Source of the DNA: Piezodorus guildinii
Lineage: Eukaryota; Arthropoda; Insecta; Hemiptera; Pentatomidae
Direction: 5' to 3'
DNA: 64,000 bases
Assembly (NCBI GenBank): GCA_023052935.1
Contig: CM041292.1
Location: 176,844,111 to 176,908,110, forward strand
The translations under genes and the position numbers were made by a program. The stretch's first letter is position 1. Every line of letters begins with the position of its first letter. The notes under the pieces were generated by a model. The model was not told the origin of the DNA and searched no databases. It was given only the letters and a program-made list of their open reading frames with translations. Of this stretch, positions 21,052-32,060 are shown piece by piece.

Positions 21052-21917
21052 AATAAATCACATTAGTTCCTATTCCTCACTTTTTTCACCATATGCTGGT
21101 TTTCCTTAAGGAAGCACCCTAGTATCCATTCTTTATACAGTCTATACAGCTGATATCGCAACCCATCATAACACTTTCCTTTCTACCTATGCTGATGACA
21201 CGTGTGTTCTATCAGTAGATAATGATCCAGTAACTGCCTCCCACCTACTTTACATTTACCCTTCGTCGTAAACCAATCACTTCCTGTCCTAGTATCCTTT
21301 AATGGCATTCCAATAGCCCTGTTGAACGGATCGGTACCTTGGACTCCACCTTGACTAACGTCCAACTTGGAATCTTCATACAAGACTAAAATGACAAAAA
21401 ACTGTCCGACGTTTTCGAATATTTCAACACTTATTTGGATAAACGTTCCAAATTTCCACTCAATAACAAAAGACTTATTTATATGACTTATCATAAGACC
21501 GATATTGACTTACGGAGTATAGCTTTGGGGCTCTACTAAACCTTCGAGTTCTTCACGTATCCAATCTTTACAATCCAAAATCCTCAATGCTCCTCACTTT
21601 ATCACAATTAAGCTCATCCATAAAGACCTTAATGTTCCACATGCTACCGAACCAGGTATCAATCATTATATGAAAAACTCCAGTTCCACTCTAATCCACT
21701 AGTTTCTATCATATCATCATATCTATTCGATTCCTGATGATCATCCGAGGCGGCTGAAAAGAAGATGGCCCCGAGACCTTCTAGTTTAAAATATTTTTAG
21801 AGTGCTGCCAATGGGTGGCGGCTTTTCATATATTTCATGTCATTTTACTATGTCAATCACATTAACTTGATGTAGATAATACAGTTGTAAATGTCAATAA
21901 ATAAGTTTTTAAAAAAA
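21052..21917 (+). pseudogene. Jockey-like LINE copy with RT YADD motif, TSD flanked
   Basis: The plus strand encodes AGFP.GS then LYTVYTADIATHHNTF and TYADDTCVL (YADD at 21188-21199), the reverse-transcriptase catalytic region, with frame breaks. It then continues as degraded coding sequence to the UTR GTCAATAAATAAG and an A tail. TATGGTTACTA flanks it at 21041-21051 and 21918-21928. It inserted head-to-head into the minus-strand LINE copy. Confidence 0.8.
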
Positions 21918-21928
21918 TATGGTTACTA

Positions 21929-22619
21929 GCTATAATTTAAAACGAACGTTAAGGAAGTGATCAAACGAGTGGGCTAAAATCCGGATTGTCACTTGAATAG
22001 ACAGTTTATTTACATTAATTAAAAGGCTGAATGTTTATTTATGTTTCATCCACTACTCTACATAGGATTACAGAAACCGCAAATCATCTCGGCGCAATAA
22101 TTCTTTCTTGTTAAGCTTTCATTAGGTCAATATAGAGGCCAGTATATTCCTCTCATGGCCAACTATTGACTAGTCAACTATTTGTTATAAACAAATCAAA
22201 GCACTGCGTCTTGAAGCAACATGACACTACAATAACTGAGGTTAACTGTGACTGCAACTCCACTTAAAGAATGTACAGCATATGACTTTAGAAGTTCAAG
22301 AAGAAAACGAAGACAAGATAGTGCATTTAGAACATGTTCTGGTTATTTCGAGTTGAACATTTCATATAAATTGGTTATAATATATTTTTATAATTTTTTC
22401 AAAAAAGGCAAACGCCAATTTTAAAGGAACTTTGCAAGAATAAATTCAAACCCTGTTAAACTATCTTACTCAGACTGAAAGTTTTTGTATGACAGTTTTT
22501 GAGAAAATTGTAAATAGGTACAGGATGCGTTGTATAGAGTGGCACTATATAACGCCAAATCTAAAATATAAAGGTAAAATAGTAACAGCTATTCAAAATG
22601 TCTGAATATTTTCACTTAT
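21929..22619. other. Unassigned DNA
   Basis: No gene recognised. The first 60 bp may belong to the interrupted minus-strand LINE. Confidence 0.3.
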
Positions 22620-22870
22620 TTTAAAAAATATATATATTTATTGATATTTACAACTGTATAATAAAATAAATTTAGTAAATGCGATACAAGATTATACTGT
22701 CATCATTCACATGTGGAGATACTACCCATTGACAGATCTCAAAAAACTATTTTAAACTAGAAGGTCTCAAGCCCATCTTCTTTTCAGAGGATTATCGGGT
22801 ATTGTTGAAGTAGCAAGGTTTGCAACTAGAGGGCTAAAATGGGTATGGAGTGGGTTAATATATGATATAA
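22620..22870 (-). mobile_element. Jockey-like LINE 3' end
   Basis: TTATTGATATTTACAACTGT, CTAGAAGGTCTCAAGCCC and TCTTCTTTTCAGAGG match the family 3' UTR and C-terminus. Confidence 0.7.
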
Positions 22871-22874
22871 AAGT

Positions 22875-23212
22875 CCATATTATGCATCGATATAGCGAGT
22901 TTAATCAAAATCGTTAGAGCCGTTTTCGAGAAAATCGTAAAAATATGCAAACTGCATGGTGTAAAGCGGCTCTTCTGGTCCGCCGATTTTGATGAAAAAG
23001 TTGCTGTAACATCTCGGGCGTTTAGTTGTATTAATTATGAAATTTCAGTTTCCTACGACGTTTCGTTTTGCGCTAGACATAACAAACACACATACACAGA
23101 CTAATAGGCGATTTGGTTATTTGGACTCCGGGGACCTTAAAACTGGAATTAGAAAATTTACACGATCGCAATACTTCCCCTTTATATATTTTATATGTAT
23201 GTAAGTGGAAGT
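22875..23212 (-). repeat. Family A fragment, hairpin end
   Basis: CATCGATATAGCGAGTTTAA through CATCTCGGGCGTTTAGTTGT to TTTATATGTATGTAAGTGGA. It is flanked on both sides by LINE 3' ends in the same orientation. Confidence 0.75.
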
Positions 23213-24115
23213 TTTTTTTTTTGACTTCATTTATTGAAATTTACAACTGTACAAGTACAAAAACTTCGAAGTACAACAAGTAAATGTGACAAAATATAAA
23301 TGGCGTGAAACAGACTTGAAGAAGAACTATCCAATGGCAGCACTCCTGTAACTTTTCTAAACAAGAAGGTCTCAAGGCCTTCTTCTTTCCAGACGCCTCG
23401 GAGGATTGTCAGGAATGGTAGAGGAAGCAATCATTGAAACTAGTGGGTTAGAATGAGAGAGGAGTTTGTTATAGAAGGAGTGATATCTGGTTCGGGCTAG
23501 ATCAGCAGCAAATGGGTGTATTTAGGTCTTAATGGATGAGTTTATTTGTGACAAAGTAAGGAGCGTTAAGGATTTTTCGAAGGATTTTGGATTGTAAGGA
23601 TTGGTTGCGGGAAGAATTCGATGGTTCAGTAGAGACTAAAGCTCTCCTCCGTAAGTCCATATCGGTCTTATGATAGTCATGTAGATGAGTCTTAAGTAGT
23701 TAAGCGGAAGGTTTGTCCAATAAGTGTTGAAATAGTCGAAACGTCTAGCTGTTTCTTTTCGTTTCAGTCTTGTTTGAGGATTCCAAGTAAGACGTTTGTC
23801 TAGATGGAGTCCTAGGTATCGGATCTGTTTGGTTGGGACAAGCGGAGTGTTATTAAACGATACTGTAAGACGACATGTCATCGGCTTACAGTGAGGGGTG
23901 AATGTTATTTGGTGGGATTTATTGGAATCTATTTTTATCCTCCAATTCTGATATCATACTTCAAGGTCACTTATGTGGAATTGAAGTGTTTGAGAGGCAA
24001 TAGAGAGATCATTATGGACTGATAACACACATCTGTCATCAGCATAAATAGAGAGGTAGAAGGATGGCTTAGGATATGAGCTGTAAAGACTGGGTCCAAC
24101 AATACTGCCCTGAAG
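23213..24115 (-). pseudogene. Jockey-like LINE, RT core to poly(A)
   Basis: From right to left: LQGSIVGPSLYS (degraded GVPQGSVLGP block), IYADDRCVLS (YADD at 24035-24046), MTCRLTVSFNNTPLV, QIRYLGLHLDKRLTWNPQ, IIRPIWTYG, 3' UTR and a T-run at 23213-23222. This is the longest copy of the family that retains the catalytic motif, but stops and frameshifts interrupt it several times, for example after DLEV. It is 5'-truncated just before the RT core. Confidence 0.85.
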
Positions 24116-24430
24116 TACAAATATTAAAATTCAATTTTCTGCATGACGTTGTACGATACTCACTTTCTTATTTTGAGGGTTTGACTTATTGACCTTCATG
24201 GAAATTTTCCCTTCTTTTATTTGATATCACTTGTTATCCTGTGCAGATTAAGTAGATATACTTAAGTTTTTGAGATGAAAACCATGGATAACAGTAAAAC
24301 ACAGAAAATTTGATTTTCCTCCTTAACCAATGAGAATCGGTATATGAGTTATATGAACTTTTATCTAGTTATATGAGATCTAGTGCATGCTCTAAAAATA
24401 TGACAAGACATTTATGAAACACCCTGAATC

Positions 24431-24497
<67 letters not shown>

Positions 24498-24560
24498 TAT
24501 ATATATTGTACCTCTACAGTCCACTCATAGGTTAGAGATGCAGGTTTTTATTTATTTCCT
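24116..24560. repeat. AT-rich DNA with (TA)n at 24432-24507
   Basis: The microsatellite is about 75 bp. I see nothing else. Confidence 0.7.
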
Positions 24561-24564
24561 TTGT

Positions 24565-24800
24565 TTTAGAAGAGAAGCGGTGATAGCACAATTGATTAAG
24601 CATTTAGCTCTAAGCTGATTCATGTCCCAGATTTTATCCTGACTGAAACAATTCAATTATATATTTTCTTATTCTGTAGACCGACCTAGAGATACTTGGC
24701 ACACCGAGCTTTTGTAAAGTGGGTACCAAAAACAGGTGGTAAAGCCTGGAATTACGGCGGTCATCTCTTCGTTTAACCGTCGAGGTGTTAAGTGATTGTT
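24565..24800 (+). mobile_element. SINE family 2, old copy
   Basis: GCGGTGATAGCACAATTGAT head, TTTGTAAAGTGGGTACC and TAAAGCCTGGAATTACGGCG body. The B-box is eroded. Confidence 0.6.
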
Positions 24801-25190
24801 TTTTCTTATCCTTCGACCTTATTTAAAATAAATATATATTTACATACTTAACCTATGTATATTGATTGTAATAGTTGTTATGTTATTATAATAGTTTTGT
24901 TATTTTTTTTTCCGAGATAACATTACATTAAATCATCTTTATAGACATTTAAAGATATAAAGCTTTGTGTATTTCGTTTTTTATTTTGTAAGCTTAAGAG
25001 TATCTTTAAAAGTTCAGGAGCTCAGAACCATAAGAAATAAACCAAATATTACAAAATAATTTTTGTTTTATTAGATAATATATAACTATAATAAAATGTG
25101 TTAAAAACTTACGTTCCTGTTTTCCTATTATTACGACCAGTTAACAGTCTTACCTGAGAAAAGAGAAAAACAATTATTTGAAATATAAAA
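24801..25190. other. Unassigned AT-rich DNA
   Basis: No gene recognised. Confidence 0.3.
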
Positions 25191-25194
25191 ACAA

Positions 25195-25560
25195 AATTAA
25201 TAAAAAACATTATACACTAAAATTAGACCAATATAGAAGTCATGAGTGGAGCTTTGTGGCTCTACCAAACAATCGAATTCTAAAAATTAACGTAACCAAA
25301 CCCAAAATCCTCAGTACTGCTTACTTTTTAAGGATGTTTAATGACCTTATAATTGTTGATTTGGCCCAAACCAGGTATCAATCCTTCCATGACAAAATCC
25401 ATTCCTACTCTAACCCACTACTTTCAATACTTGCTTCTTCTTCAATTCCCCATAATCCTCCGAGGCGTCTGAAAATAAGATTTCACGAGAACTTCTAGTT
25501 TAGGTTACCTACCGAGTGCGTGCTGCCAATGGATAGTTTCTTTACATGTGTGCCTTTTTG
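25195..25560 (+). pseudogene. Jockey-like LINE C-terminus (plus)
   Basis: Reads DLAQTRYQSFHDKIHSYSN and SIPHNPPRRLKIRF, matching the C-terminus seen at 41073 (PYNPPRRLKRQW). It is followed by GTGCTGCCAATGG. It is 5'-truncated; the 3' tail is hard to place. Confidence 0.75.
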
Positions 25561-25639
25561 AATGAATGAAAAATAATTTTTATTCTTGGACATTTCGATC
25601 CCTAAGAATAATACACAGTGAACAGAAGAAGTCCAATTA

Positions 25640-25875
25640 GTCATTTTTTGTCGAACTTTTTGTAGTTATACTTACATTTACTGGATGTATTTTAATGTAA
25701 AGAACTAAAAGGGAAAAAATTATAAATATTAGATTAGGAAATAACAAAAATAAAAATGTATGTAAAAAATGTCCATAGGATTGATACAGTATGCTGTGCG
25801 ATGTAAGCAACCCGATGTATTTGGGCAGCATTGCCAAATAAACAAAGCATTTCTCTCTCTGCAATGTTAATTCAA
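25640..25875 (+). mobile_element. 3' UTR end of an R2-like LINE
   Basis: CAGTATGCTGTGCGATGTAA, GCAACCCGATGTATTTGGGC and AATAAACAAAGCATTTCTCT match the 3' terminus of the element at 27858-29012 (GTATGCTGTG..GCAACCCAATTAAGTTGGGC..AATAAAGTGTATCTCTCT). The upstream part is unrelated or diverged. Confidence 0.6.
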
Positions 25876-25889
25876 TTAGTCATATGTTA

Positions 25890-26148
25890 TATATTAATAT
25901 ATATATTATATTATATATATATATATATATATTGTTTGATCAGTTCTCGACTGTTGATAATTTAAGTTTGTGTTGTTCTTAGGTTTCAGTCAATGAATAA
26001 ACAAGTTTATCTATGCGACGTTTCGAGAATTTATTGTTCTCATAATCATGCCTTAACAGTGGATTATTTTCCACCTTCCAATTATTTTCCACTGTTAAGG
26101 CATGATTATGAGAACAATAAATTCTCGAAACGTCGCATAGATAAAATT

Positions 26149-26205
<57 letters not shown>
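25890..26205. mobile_element. Foldback element flanked by (TA)n
   Basis: A TA run, then the module GTTTGATCAGTTCTCGACT..GTTTCAGTCAATGAATAAAC (as at 9341), then a palindrome: GTTTATCTATGCGACGTTTC (26003) mirrors GAAACGTCGCATAGATAAA (26128). The left arm runs to CAGTGGA at about 26065 and the right arm starts at CCACTG at about 26088. It ends in another TA run. Both strands give near-identical ORFs because of the palindrome; these are not genes. Confidence 0.75.
26100..26137 (+). ncRNA. Degenerate hammerhead-like motif
   Basis: GCATGATTATGAGAACAATA then AATTCTCGAAACGTCGC has the same architecture as the motif at 12811 (stem GAGAA/TTCTC, GAAAC box), but the CUGAUGA box reads ATGATTA. The conserved G8 is U, so catalysis is unlikely. 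A mirror copy sits in the left arm. Confidence 0.4.
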
Positions 26206-26209
<4 letters not shown>

Positions 26210-26339
26210 ATCTTCAACTTTTTTCACGCCTGTCAATCTATGTTGACAATTAGAGAATTTGAGGAAGGATTAGCGAATTTGAGCGATAAATATATTTAAG
26301 ATATTTTCTTTGTAGCATTTTTTGAATTTTATAACTGTA

Positions 26340-26560
26340 TTAAGATCGTATCTTAGTGTTGCAAGATATGTAAATTTTTTATATTCCTATAAACATATTA
26401 AAATCGGTCATATCCTCCGAACTAGTAAAAATCATTCTTTTCGTGTGTAGTAAACCACCCTCCCTCTCTAATATAGACAATTCGCTGTATGCTTTTTTGT
26501 ACGAATGATTGCATCGAAAAGAGAGTTGGAATTTTGATGTATAAAAACATGAAACTGTAA
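26340..26560 (+). repeat. Family D repeat, copy 3
   Basis: AAAATCGGTCATATCCTCCG and ATTCTTTTCGTGTG..CATCGAAAAGAGAGTTG match 15520 and 16500-16570. No mariner is inserted here. Confidence 0.55.
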
Positions 26561-26589
26561 TGTTCGGCTGCTTTAAACACTTACCAGAC

Positions 26590-27010
26590 AAACGCTCAAA
26601 CCTTCCAGTTATCTGTAAAAACTCGTCTACAAGACTATTAAAAGGTCAATCTGGACTTACACATTATAGCTTTGAGACTCTACTAAACCATTAAATTTTT
26701 CTCTTATCCGATCCTTACAATAAAAAATCCTTAAAACTCCTCACTTTGTTATGAATAAACTCATCCAAAATTACCTTAATGTTCCTACGTTACAGATTTG
26801 GCCGAAACAGAACAATTATTCCATTATAACCAATTAATTTCAATCCTTCTTTTCTCTTCGATTCCTCTTAATCCTGTGAGGTGTCTAAAAAAATAATTCC
26901 TCAGAATCTTCTGATTTAGAATATGTATTGGATTGCCGCCGAGGGTAGTTTCTTTAGATGTAAATTATGCAGTTTTTTTTTTTATATTTCTCTAAATGTA
27001 TTTATGTAAC
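26590..27010 (+). pseudogene. Jockey-like LINE C-terminus (plus), decayed
   Basis: GACTCTACTAAACCATTAA, TCCGATCCTTACAATAAA and ATTCCTCTTAATCCTGTGAG parallel the C-terminal coding region at 21530-21780, with many indels. The end has GGATTGCCGCCGAGGG. Confidence 0.6.
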
Positions 27011-27778
27011 ACATTAACAACTATATAATATTTCAACATTTCTCAAGTATGTAAGTAATGTGTAATGCGCTAACCAGAGCTTTTTCTTTCTTTACTTACT
27101 ATATTAATTATAATTCTGCATTATCCCCCCTAAAATAAAGCCAACGGGACTTTAAAGAGGACAGTGGGGCCGGTCCTCGTGAAAGGTCAGAGCTGATACC
27201 CCACGACCTCCTGGCTAGGGTCTTGGCTCTGCTTATATTTATATAGGACAACTCCTCTTAACTTTCTATATAACAGTAGTATAGAAATAGAAATAGAGAA
27301 AAAAAATTTTATTCTGGGACTAGGTCCCCTAAGAATAACAGGTTTGTACAGTATATGGAAATATACATGTCTGGCCAACAGACAGAAGGAACATAATCAG
27401 TAAATAATTACAATTATGGGTTAATATATGTGTGCATATCATAAACGCATATACACACATATATCCAAAAAAATAATACAATGATAAAATTAAAATAAAA
27501 ACAATTCTTAGAAAGTATTTTGTTGAATGGAATTAAAAATAAATTAATAGATAACAGCATTTAAATATAGACAACAAAAATTATTCTTCATTCAAAGTGT
27601 GATGTCAGAAATATAAATGTTATAGTTTCTAAGCGTCTTTTGGGGATAATAAAAGGTATTGGAAAAGTTGGGATTTGAATGAGGAGAGGGAAGCAGCATG
27701 GCGGATATGAGTGTATATAAGAATAACATAAATGAACAAAAATAATAGTTACAACTGGCCAAAGATAATAATGAAACT
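27011..27778. other. Unassigned segment, possible LINE 3' UTR
   Basis: A GC-richer island at 27125-27230 (GGCCGGTCCTCGTGAAAGG, CCCCACGACCTCCTGGC) followed by AT-rich DNA. TTTATTCTGGGACTAGGTCC at 27306 resembles TTTATTCTTGGACATTTCG at 25578. No gene recognised. Confidence 0.35.
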
Positions 27779-27857
27779 AAAAATCTGGTGCGCGCAACAC
27801 AAGACCTTCACTTACCTCTGTAGTTAAAATCAATTTAAGAATTTTTAACATTAACAA

Positions 27858-29012
27858 ATTTAACAAATTTATGTACGAAAAGCAGATACTTTCGGGGTCT
27901 GAATGGTCCAATGCCCTGAAACTTAATATCAATTATGCACCCCTGCGTGGAGTCCCAGGTGTCAGCGGACAGGTCAGAGATGTTGGGTCCCTCTGTCGCA
28001 AATGCAACAGAGAGCCAGAAACACCAGCTCACGTGCTGGGAAAATGTCCCAACAACTCCCTCCTGATAACACGCCGTCACCATAGAGTAAAGCATGAGTT
28101 GATGAGGCTCCTTAAAGAACGAGATTTTGCCTGCTTCGAGGAAGTTTACTGTGTGGATACGGATGGATCCACGCGATATGCTGATATCGTGGCATTTCCT
28201 AAGACCGGAAATTCGGCTGTCATTCTGGATCCCACCGTGAGATATGAATCTAACGACCTTGAACAGGCAAGTAAAGTGGAAAGGGAAAAGAGAGGAATCT
28301 ACGAAAAATGTATCCCTTTCCTCAAGGAAAAGTTCCGCGAGAGCCAAGGCGAGAGAGACTTCTACGTAAAAGGCCTTTGGTTCGGAGCCCGCGGAGCTGT
28401 GCCAGGTTCAACAAGGAGATTCATGGAGGACATAGTGTCGATATAAAAGACGTAGCAAGGATAGCAGAAAGTGTGGTTCTCGACTCCTTAGGAATTATAC
28501 ACTATCACATCTACTCCTAACAGGTATAATTGGAGGGGCATGCATGTGCATCTGTGTTCAGTTATATTTTAATTTTAACAGATTATTTTAATATAAAGAT
28601 ATTGATTTTGGGTGCTGAGTGTTTTTATTGATGATATTGTGATTTTTGAGTATGTAGTTGTTTAATGTATATATAATTTGTTGTTTTTTTTTTTTTTGTT
28701 TTTGTTGTTTTTTTAAATTTAATCTTTGGTGTATATGTATAGATATATCTAAGTATTTGTAAGAAAATGTGAAACAGTAGAGAAGGAAAAGAGAAAAAAA
28801 AAGCAAAAAAAAAAAAACAGGAAAAATAAGTAGGAAAAAAAAATTTAAAAGAGTAAAAAAAAAAAAAAAAATATTGTATTTATAGTTAAATAAAATGTTA
28901 AGAATATTCCTGTAGGAAAAAAAATGGGTATGCTGTGTTATAGCAACCCAATTAAGTTGGGCAGCATCATTTTGTTTTGTTTATTTATTTATGAATAAAG
29001 TGTATCTCTCTA
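27858..29012 (+). mobile_element. 5'-truncated R2-like LINE inserted in family A
   Basis: Coding end (27871-28520), then a long A/T-rich 3' UTR with several A-runs and the terminal block GTATGCTGTGTTATAGCAAC..AATAAAGTGTATCTCTCT. It is flanked on both sides by family A. I could not define a clean TSD. Confidence 0.75.
27871..28520 (+). pseudogene. R2-like LINE C-terminus: CCHC knuckle and RLE-type domain
   Basis: Residues 42-59 (CRKC..HVLGKC) form a CCHC zinc knuckle, followed by TRRHHRVKHEL, the arrangement just upstream of the restriction-like endonuclease in R2-type non-LTR retrotransposons. The nuclease block reads TRYADIVAFPKTGNSAVILD at about 101-120; the usual R..PD..E is changed to AD..D. 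Then GLWFGARGAVPGSTRRFMED. The frame meets TAA at 28444, but the C-terminal text (VARIAESVVLDSLGIIHYH) continues in another frame to 28520, so there is one frameshift near 28440. No reverse transcriptase remains. Confidence 0.85.
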
Positions 29013-29822
29013 CGGATAAATTGTTAACGAATTAATTATTTTGAATTTCAATAGAAACATGTGTTTTATTAAATAATCTATTATATTTTTATCTATAACA
29101 TTCAGTCAGTTTTATCGGCTTTTCATCACTCTCCATTAACCTTTGAAATTCCGCGTATTAGATAATAATTTTTTCGAAAATCATTAGCTACCCAACGGTA
29201 TATTATACATCTATATTACTATTTTTGTGTTCAAAAACACAAAAATTGCATAAAAAATATATTTGCACTTTTCTCCTTTAGTTGTTTATCAAATTCGTTC
29301 AACTTGCATATTTACCTGTTATTTATCAATGCTAATACGACGATGTACCAATTTTTTTGAAATCTACAAAATTAAAGGCACTTTAGAGGAAGAAAATTCA
29401 AAATATCGGCATTCAAGCCCTGTCATACTATTTCAATCAGAATGAAACTACATGATATTAAAGCCCATCAAATTTTACATCGATATAGTGAGTTTAATCA
29501 AAATCGTTAAAGCCGTTTTTGAGAAAATCGAAAAAAGATGCAAAATGCATCGTATAAGGTAGATCTTCCGGTCAGCCGATTTTGATGAAAAAGATTCTGT
29601 AACATCTCGGACTTAAGTTGTCTTAAATATGAAATTTCAGATTCATAGGACTTTTCGTTTTCGCCCGGGCGTTACCATACACACACAGACCTTTTTGCGG
29701 GACTTGGTAATTTGGACTCAGGAGACCCTAAATCGCGTATTTCCGTCGAAAACTGGAATTCGAAAATTTTCACGATAGCAATACTTCCCCTTACTATATA
29801 TTTCATATATAGGTAAGTGAAA

Positions 29823-30066
29823 GTAAAAAAATATTAAGAATTATAATAAATGTGTATAATTATTTTTAAGTAATTATAAATCAATAAAAAATAAAACTCT
29901 GAACCTCTACAATACAACCCAATTTTGCATTATTTAAAGAATTTTTCTCGCTAACTAGTTAATATTCTGTAAAGACCAATATCGTTTATAACACTTTCAT
30001 TATTATTCTAGTTTTGTTTCGTTTAGAAATGTGCAAAATTACCGGATTTGATATGTTTAAATATTT
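29823..30066. other. Unassigned AT-rich spacer
   Basis: No gene or repeat recognised between two family A copies. Confidence 0.3.
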
Positions 30067-30068
30067 TT

Positions 30069-30221
30069 ACTTTCACTTACTATATATAGTAAGGGAAAAG
30101 TATTGCGATCGTAAAATTTTCAAATTGCAGTTTTCAATGGAAATACACGTTTTAGGGTCCCCTGAGTCCAAATGACCAAGTCCCGCAAAAAGGTCTGTGT
30201 TTCTGCGTGTGTGTGTGTTTG

Positions 30222-30253
<32 letters not shown>

Positions 30254-31052
30254 TATCTCCAGTACGAAAAACTAAAAGTCGTATGAAACTAAAATTCATT
30301 ATTTAAGACAAATATAGGCCCGAGATGTTACAGCATCTTTTTCATTAAAATCAGCTTACCAGAAGAGTCACTTTATACCTTGCATATTGCATCTACGATT
30401 TTCTCAAAAAACAAACAAAAAAAACGGCTCTAACAATTTTAATTAAACTCGCTATATCGATGTAAAATTGAACTGGCTTTAATATCATGTAGGTTTGATT
30501 CTGATTGAAATAGTCTGACAGGGCTTAGATGCCGATATTTAAAAAAAAAAATTTCCTCAAAAGTACCTTTAATTTTATAGTTTTTATGAAATTGACAATG
30601 TTATCTGATTAGCGTTACTGAAAGACATGTATGTTGAACGAATTCGATATCCAAATAAAGGAGATACATGCAAAAAAACGCGTATAAAAAAAAAATATTT
30701 TTTTTGTTTTAAACTTAAGAACAGTAATTACTTTTATATAACTTAATTAATTATATATACATGTATAATATGCCGTTGGAATGCTAAAGATTTTAGAAAA
30801 AATATCATCTTATAAATACTATTGTAAAAATTAATAAAAAGAGTGATGAAAAGCCGATAAAAAAAAACTGATTTTCGTAGATAATAATATAATAGATTAT
30901 TTAATAAAAAAACATGTTTATTTTAAAATCCAATATAAATAATTCTTTAACAATTTATTTTCGTTTCTAAATTTGTTTAAAAATTCTTAAATTGATGTAA
31001 ATAACGGAGGTAAGTGAAAGTCGTGTGTTGCACGCACCAGATTTTTTTTTTT
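30069..31052 (+). repeat. Family A, full-length copy
   Basis: Runs from the hairpin end (CTTTCACTTACTATATATAG) to the opposite end (GGTAAGTGAAAGTCGTGTG, GCACGCACCAGATTTTT). A (GT)n tract lies at 30200-30252, about 130-185 bp from the hairpin end. Its position is fixed among copies. No coding capacity. This is a useful reference copy with 58599-59502. Confidence 0.85.
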
Positions 31053-31540
31053 TAACATAACATATAAAATGTCGAAGTTATGTTTAATTGAGAGGTTGAT
31101 TTTCAAAAGGTACTGTATCCATTCTAGGAAATTTTACAGGAGCCGCGAAATTCTCTCATTACTATATTAATAAACCAACTGATTTGATTATTTTCTATTT
31201 AAAATCTAGAATTTATTTTTTTTTACTTTACTAATAATATCTTATTAATTTATGAAATGAAAAGTTTTATTATGATTTGGATCGAAAGTAATTGTGCAAT
31301 CATGTGCCTTAGAAACTAATTAGTATTTCTAAATCGCCTTTTTAAATTACTTGAGTGTTCATTAGATAAAATCAAATATAAGACTTAGATAAAACTAAAT
31401 CATGAGAATACAAATATTTCAAAATATCAATCTCGTAAAAAATGTCCTTTAATACCTCAATTGTTTGCATTCCTTGTTACTGGCTCTCTCCCATCCCCTA
31501 AAGCTTATTTTTTGTATTTATTTTTTTTTTAAGTAGCACA
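31053..31540. other. Unassigned AT-rich DNA
   Basis: No gene recognised. Confidence 0.3.
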
Positions 31541-32060
31541 TCTCAAATAATGTGTGTTCTAATATAAGCAAACACGATAACATGGTCTTCAGGACTACCT
31601 TGCAGAGAGGGAAACCCGATGACAAGACTCTAAACTAAATAATTCCTTAACTAAGAAGCACGGGTGTATCGACCTAGGAGACTCCAGCACCTCACGCAAT
31701 AACTCCATTATTCAATACAGTCAAATCCTTTCAAAGTTTATGTATATTGGTATATATGTATCCAACGGTCCAAACTGCTGAGGGAAACCGGACTCTATGT
31801 CCTCTCAGAGGACGATTTTCCTCAGCTAATGACGGAAGACAACTACCCGTACTTCGTAAGAATTCGTATACGGGTGGAAATCGCCTGTGCGCTCAGCTCA
31901 TTTCAACATAGGAAGGAGACCAGCCAGGAGGATTGCAGGCATTGGAGGAACTTAGTAAAGGAAGATCTAATTAAACGAAGCTAATTGGCAACAGTAACTT
32001 GCTAGCCTAATCGGCAAGTTAATGTCGCCATGACCCGTGTTGCATGTATTGCAAGGTAGG
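31540..32060 (+). other. Less AT-rich segment with a 71-codon open frame
   Basis: From 31772 to the TAA at 31982-31984 the frame reads KLLRETGLYVLSEDDFPQLM, then EDNYPYFVRIRVEIACALSS and HWRNLVKEDLIKRS. It has coding-like composition and is open further upstream to about 31751 but has no convincing start. I do not recognise the family. The segment ends in GGATAATTAATAAATAAATG, like a retroelement tail. Confidence 0.4.

Larger units (their letters stand above)
27779..29822 (-). repeat. Family A copy split by an R2-like LINE
   Basis: The left end AATCTGGTGCGCGCAACACA (27784) and the right end TATATTTCATATATAGGTAA (29795) are both present, and the interior resumes at 29015 with GTTAACGAATTAATTATTTT. 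The two halves together give a near-complete copy of about 0.9 kb. Confidence 0.8.

Noticed and set aside
21183..21494. 103-codon minus-strand ORF
   Set aside because: It overlaps the plus-strand YADD reverse-transcriptase text and has no domain of its own.
25979..26253. Two 85-86 codon ORFs on opposite strands with nearly the same sequence
   Set aside because: They are the two strands of a palindrome plus a (TA)n run (poly Tyr-Ile); not coding.
27835..28347. A 170-codon minus-strand ORF as a gene
   Set aside because: It is the antisense shadow of the R2-like C-terminal coding region, which has a zinc knuckle and nuclease-type text on the plus strand.
30200..30252. (GT)n as a Z-DNA or promoter element of a gene
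   Set aside because: It is a constant internal component of family A copies; no gene lies nearby.
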